A stretch of DNA of 12,450 nucleotides. It comes from Syntrophaceae bacterium UBA2192 (GTDB lineage: Bacteria > Desulfobacterota > Syntrophia > Syntrophales > UBA2192). The translations under genes were made by a program, and so were the position numbers. The DNA lies in NCBI GenBank assembly GCA_002327315.1, contig DCVI01000138.1, positions 1 through 12,450 of the forward strand. Reading direction: 5' to 3'. The notes under the pieces were generated by a model. That model searched no databases, had not been told where the DNA came from, and saw only the letters and a program-made list of their open reading frames with translations. Positions 10,965 through 12,450 of this stretch are shown here, one piece after another. Position 1 is the stretch's first letter; each line of letters opens with the position of its first letter.

Positions 10965-12263
10965 TCACCGCCGCGATCCCCGCTGCCAGATGTCCAGAAG
11001 GACGATGGCCTTGTCTTCCGGCAGCGGCCGCAGCCCCCGCTCGTACCCGGAAAGGGTCTGGCGGGTCACCCCCAGGGAGCCTGCCAGCTCCTCCTGCCGC
11101 AGCAACCGATCGGCCCTCAACTGCCGGATCAGGGCCGGGTTTGCCTGCAGATCCCGAACCGTGGAAGGTACAAACGAGAGGGCTTCCCGCTGCCTTCGCC
11201 TTTTCGGGGAGAGCCTTTTCCGCGGGGCCTCGCGGATCCGCCAGAGATGCTCGGAGAGCTTGACGGTCAGGGACTGGTCCAGCCACTCGCCGAAATAACC
11301 CCGCCCGCGGTCGGGCGGCTCCAGGACTGCAGAGGTGTCCAGCACGCCGATTTCGGCAAGCCGCTCGTGGGCCCGGATGAAGGCATCCACCGTCCTGCCG
11401 GGAGCATGCCAGAGAATGGCCTCGCCGCAGAAATCGAGGATCGTTCTCGGTGTGGCCGCGGGCTGCTGCCCCTTCTTGCCGGCAATGATGCCGAGCATGA
11501 TCCAGTAGGTCCCCAGTTTTTTCGCGAAGGCCTCCGTGTAGGGATTGAGCCTCAGGAGCGACTTGCTGTAGTAACCGATCCATCGCAGGCCCTCGGGGTC
11601 GAGGAAGTGAGACAGGGCCTGCCCGCAGCGGAAACGGAAGGCCGTCCATGTCCGGCCGTCCTTCTTGTACTCCATGTCCAGGATGTCGAGAAGCCTGTCC
11701 GGCCTTTCCCGGCCCAGGCTGACCGTGCCCCCGCCCCGGTAGTCCTTCCACGACATGGTCAAGCGCATATCGGCGAGCCGAAGCACCTCCTGCCGGAAGT
11801 CCTCGAAGAGCGTGCGGGAACTGCCGTGGCGCAGGTTCACACCCCTGAGTTTGGCGATCTCATCGAGGCCGATCCGGGCAATCCCGGTCAGGGGATGGCC
11901 CAGGCGTGCGATGCGGGACATGAGGATGAGGAAAACATCGGCAGTCTCCACGGACAGGCGCGAGACAATCTGCCGAAGTTTCCCTGAATAGATGAAATCC
12001 ATTCGGGGAGTGGAGATATAATACGGGTGGATGAGAGATCTGAAGTTGGGCGGGCTCTCGAAAAAGAGGGAAATCCTGCCGTCGCGTGCCTCGTGGCGGT
12101 AATAGGGACGCCCGAAGGAATTCGACTGCCAGCGCGGTTTCGACCCTCCCGCGTAAATGGCGCGAAGCGTCGCCATGATAACGGGATTCGTCGGGACGGG
12201 GAGTTCTCCCCGGTCCGTCAGTTGCCGATCCTTGCCTTTTTTCGGCTCCAGCGACCTTTGCAT
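10965..12263 (-). CDS. Uncharacterised DNA-binding protein with C-terminal XRE helix-turn-helix
   Basis: I do not recognise the family of this 432-residue protein. Its last 56 residues form a clear XRE/Cro-type helix-turn-helix (RADRLLRQEELAGSLGVTRQ, then TLSGYERGLRPLPEDKA). Before it are a basic linker (RKRLSPKRRRQR), and two stretches that look like winged helices: about 105-160 (LSVETADVFLILMSRIARL... LDEIAKLRGVNLR) and about 240-320 (ending AHERLAEIGVLD). Two winged helices plus basic regions recall plasmid or element replication initiators, but no signature proves that. The ATG at 12261-12263 has GAGG 10 nt upstream and is preferred; an in-frame TTG at 12353 would add 30 residues but has no ribosome site. 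It is arginine-rich and cytoplasmic. It may belong to an integrated element extending rightward. Confidence 0.7.
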   Translation of the reverse strand: MQRSLEPKKGKDRQLTDRGELPVPTNPVIMATLRAIYAGGSKPRWQSNSFGRPYYRHEARDGRISLFFESPPNFRSLIHPYYISTPRMDFIYSGKLRQIVSRLSVETADVFLILMSRIARLGHPLTGIARIGLDEIAKLRGVNLRHGSSRTLFEDFRQEVLRLADMRLTMSWKDYRGGGTVSLGRERPDRLLDILDMEYKKDGRTWTAFRFRCGQALSHFLDPEGLRWIGYYSKSLLRLNPYTEAFAKKLGTYWIMLGIIAGKKGQQPAATPRTILDFCGEAILWHAPGRTVDAFIRAHERLAEIGVLDTSAVLEPPDRGRGYFGEWLDQSLTVKLSEHLWRIREAPRKRLSPKRRRQREALSFVPSTVRDLQANPALIRQLRADRLLRQEELAGSLGVTRQTLSGYERGLRPLPEDKAIVLLDIWQRGSRR

Positions 12264-12374
12264 GGAGTTGATCCTCTGCCGGGGTTTGGCTGATGATATC
12301 CCTTTCCGCCTCCTGATACATGGATTATTACCTGCGGTCCGGTCCGATTGCAATACCCTGCCCGTTGATTTTTC

Positions 12375-12449
12375 TCACCCATGACGATACGGTCCCTTCC
12401 AGTTGCTCTGCTTGTGGCGGTTCAACAGCGGGAAGAGCGTGTAGCGAGT
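12375..12449 (-). CDS. Possible 3' end of a further minus-strand gene
   Basis: Entering from the right edge, one minus-strand frame reads 24 residues rich in aromatic and basic amino acids, ending NWKGPYRHG and a TGA at 12375-12377. The end composition looks protein-like and it lies about 110 nt upstream of the helix-turn-helix gene in the same direction. Another frame is also open across this short stretch, so the call is weak. Confidence 0.25.
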   Translation of the reverse strand, partial: TRYTLFPLLNRHKQSNWKGPYRHG

Positions 12450-12450
12450 G

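Noticed and set aside
10822..11298. Plus-strand open frame of 158 codons near the helix-turn-helix gene
   Set aside because: It overlaps the helix-turn-helix domain coding region in antisense and has no ribosome site or recognisable domain.
12264..12353. TTG start adding 30 residues to the helix-turn-helix protein
   Set aside because: No ribosome site precedes it and the added residues look like leader sequence; the ATG at 12263 has GAGG.

Overview
This GC-rich window most likely comes from an anaerobic, acyl-CoA-metabolising bacterium. The gene content (B12-dependent acyl-CoA mutase, its GTPase chaperone, a cobalamin adenosyltransferase, a crotonase, a DUF2284 protein) and the dense short palindromic repeats between genes suggest a Desulfobacterota/Syntrophales-type genome. 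That placement is inference, because there is no rRNA or other marker gene here.

Layout, left to right. (1) 1-566, minus strand: 5' part of a Cys-rich DUF2284 gene that starts at TTG and runs off the left edge. (2) 1057-2241, minus: an M24 (Xaa-Pro peptidase-like) protein with a perfect hairpin touching its start codon. (3) 2547-3104, minus: CobO-type cobalamin adenosyltransferase. (4) 3503-6601, minus: a tight three-gene operon of mutase large subunit, B12-binding small subunit and MeaB GTPase, closed by a strong intrinsic terminator at 3442-3480. (5) 6865-8034, minus: a second M24 protein. (6) 8352-9880: an apparently complete IS110/IS1111-type insertion sequence with an intact plus-strand transposase. 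(7) 9962-10714, minus: a crotonase whose active site looks like a delta3,delta2-enoyl-CoA isomerase. (8) 10965-12263, minus: an unrecognised DNA-binding protein with a C-terminal XRE helix-turn-helix, possibly replication-initiator-like.

The central locus is a B12 carbon-skeleton mutase module. Automatic annotation would call the large subunit methylmalonyl-CoA mutase. However, the residues at the known substrate-specificity positions (F91, A118, Q209) are those of isobutyryl-CoA mutase, not methylmalonyl-CoA mutase (Tyr/Arg). The adenosyltransferase would make adenosylcobalamin and MeaB would load and protect it. The mutase would interconvert isobutyryl-CoA and n-butyryl-CoA, feeding beta-oxidation.

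The spacers between transcription units are packed with four or five families of short dispersed palindromic repeats in recurring order, and two spacers contain G-quadruplex motifs. The insertion sequence sits inside one such repeat: joining its two flanks rebuilds a normal repeat unit. It has imperfect subterminal inverted repeats, an outward TTGACA near its right end that would complete a promoter in the excised circle, and a roughly 330-nt structured 3' non-coding region. That region contains short matches to both the target and the element's own end, as expected of a bridge/seek RNA.
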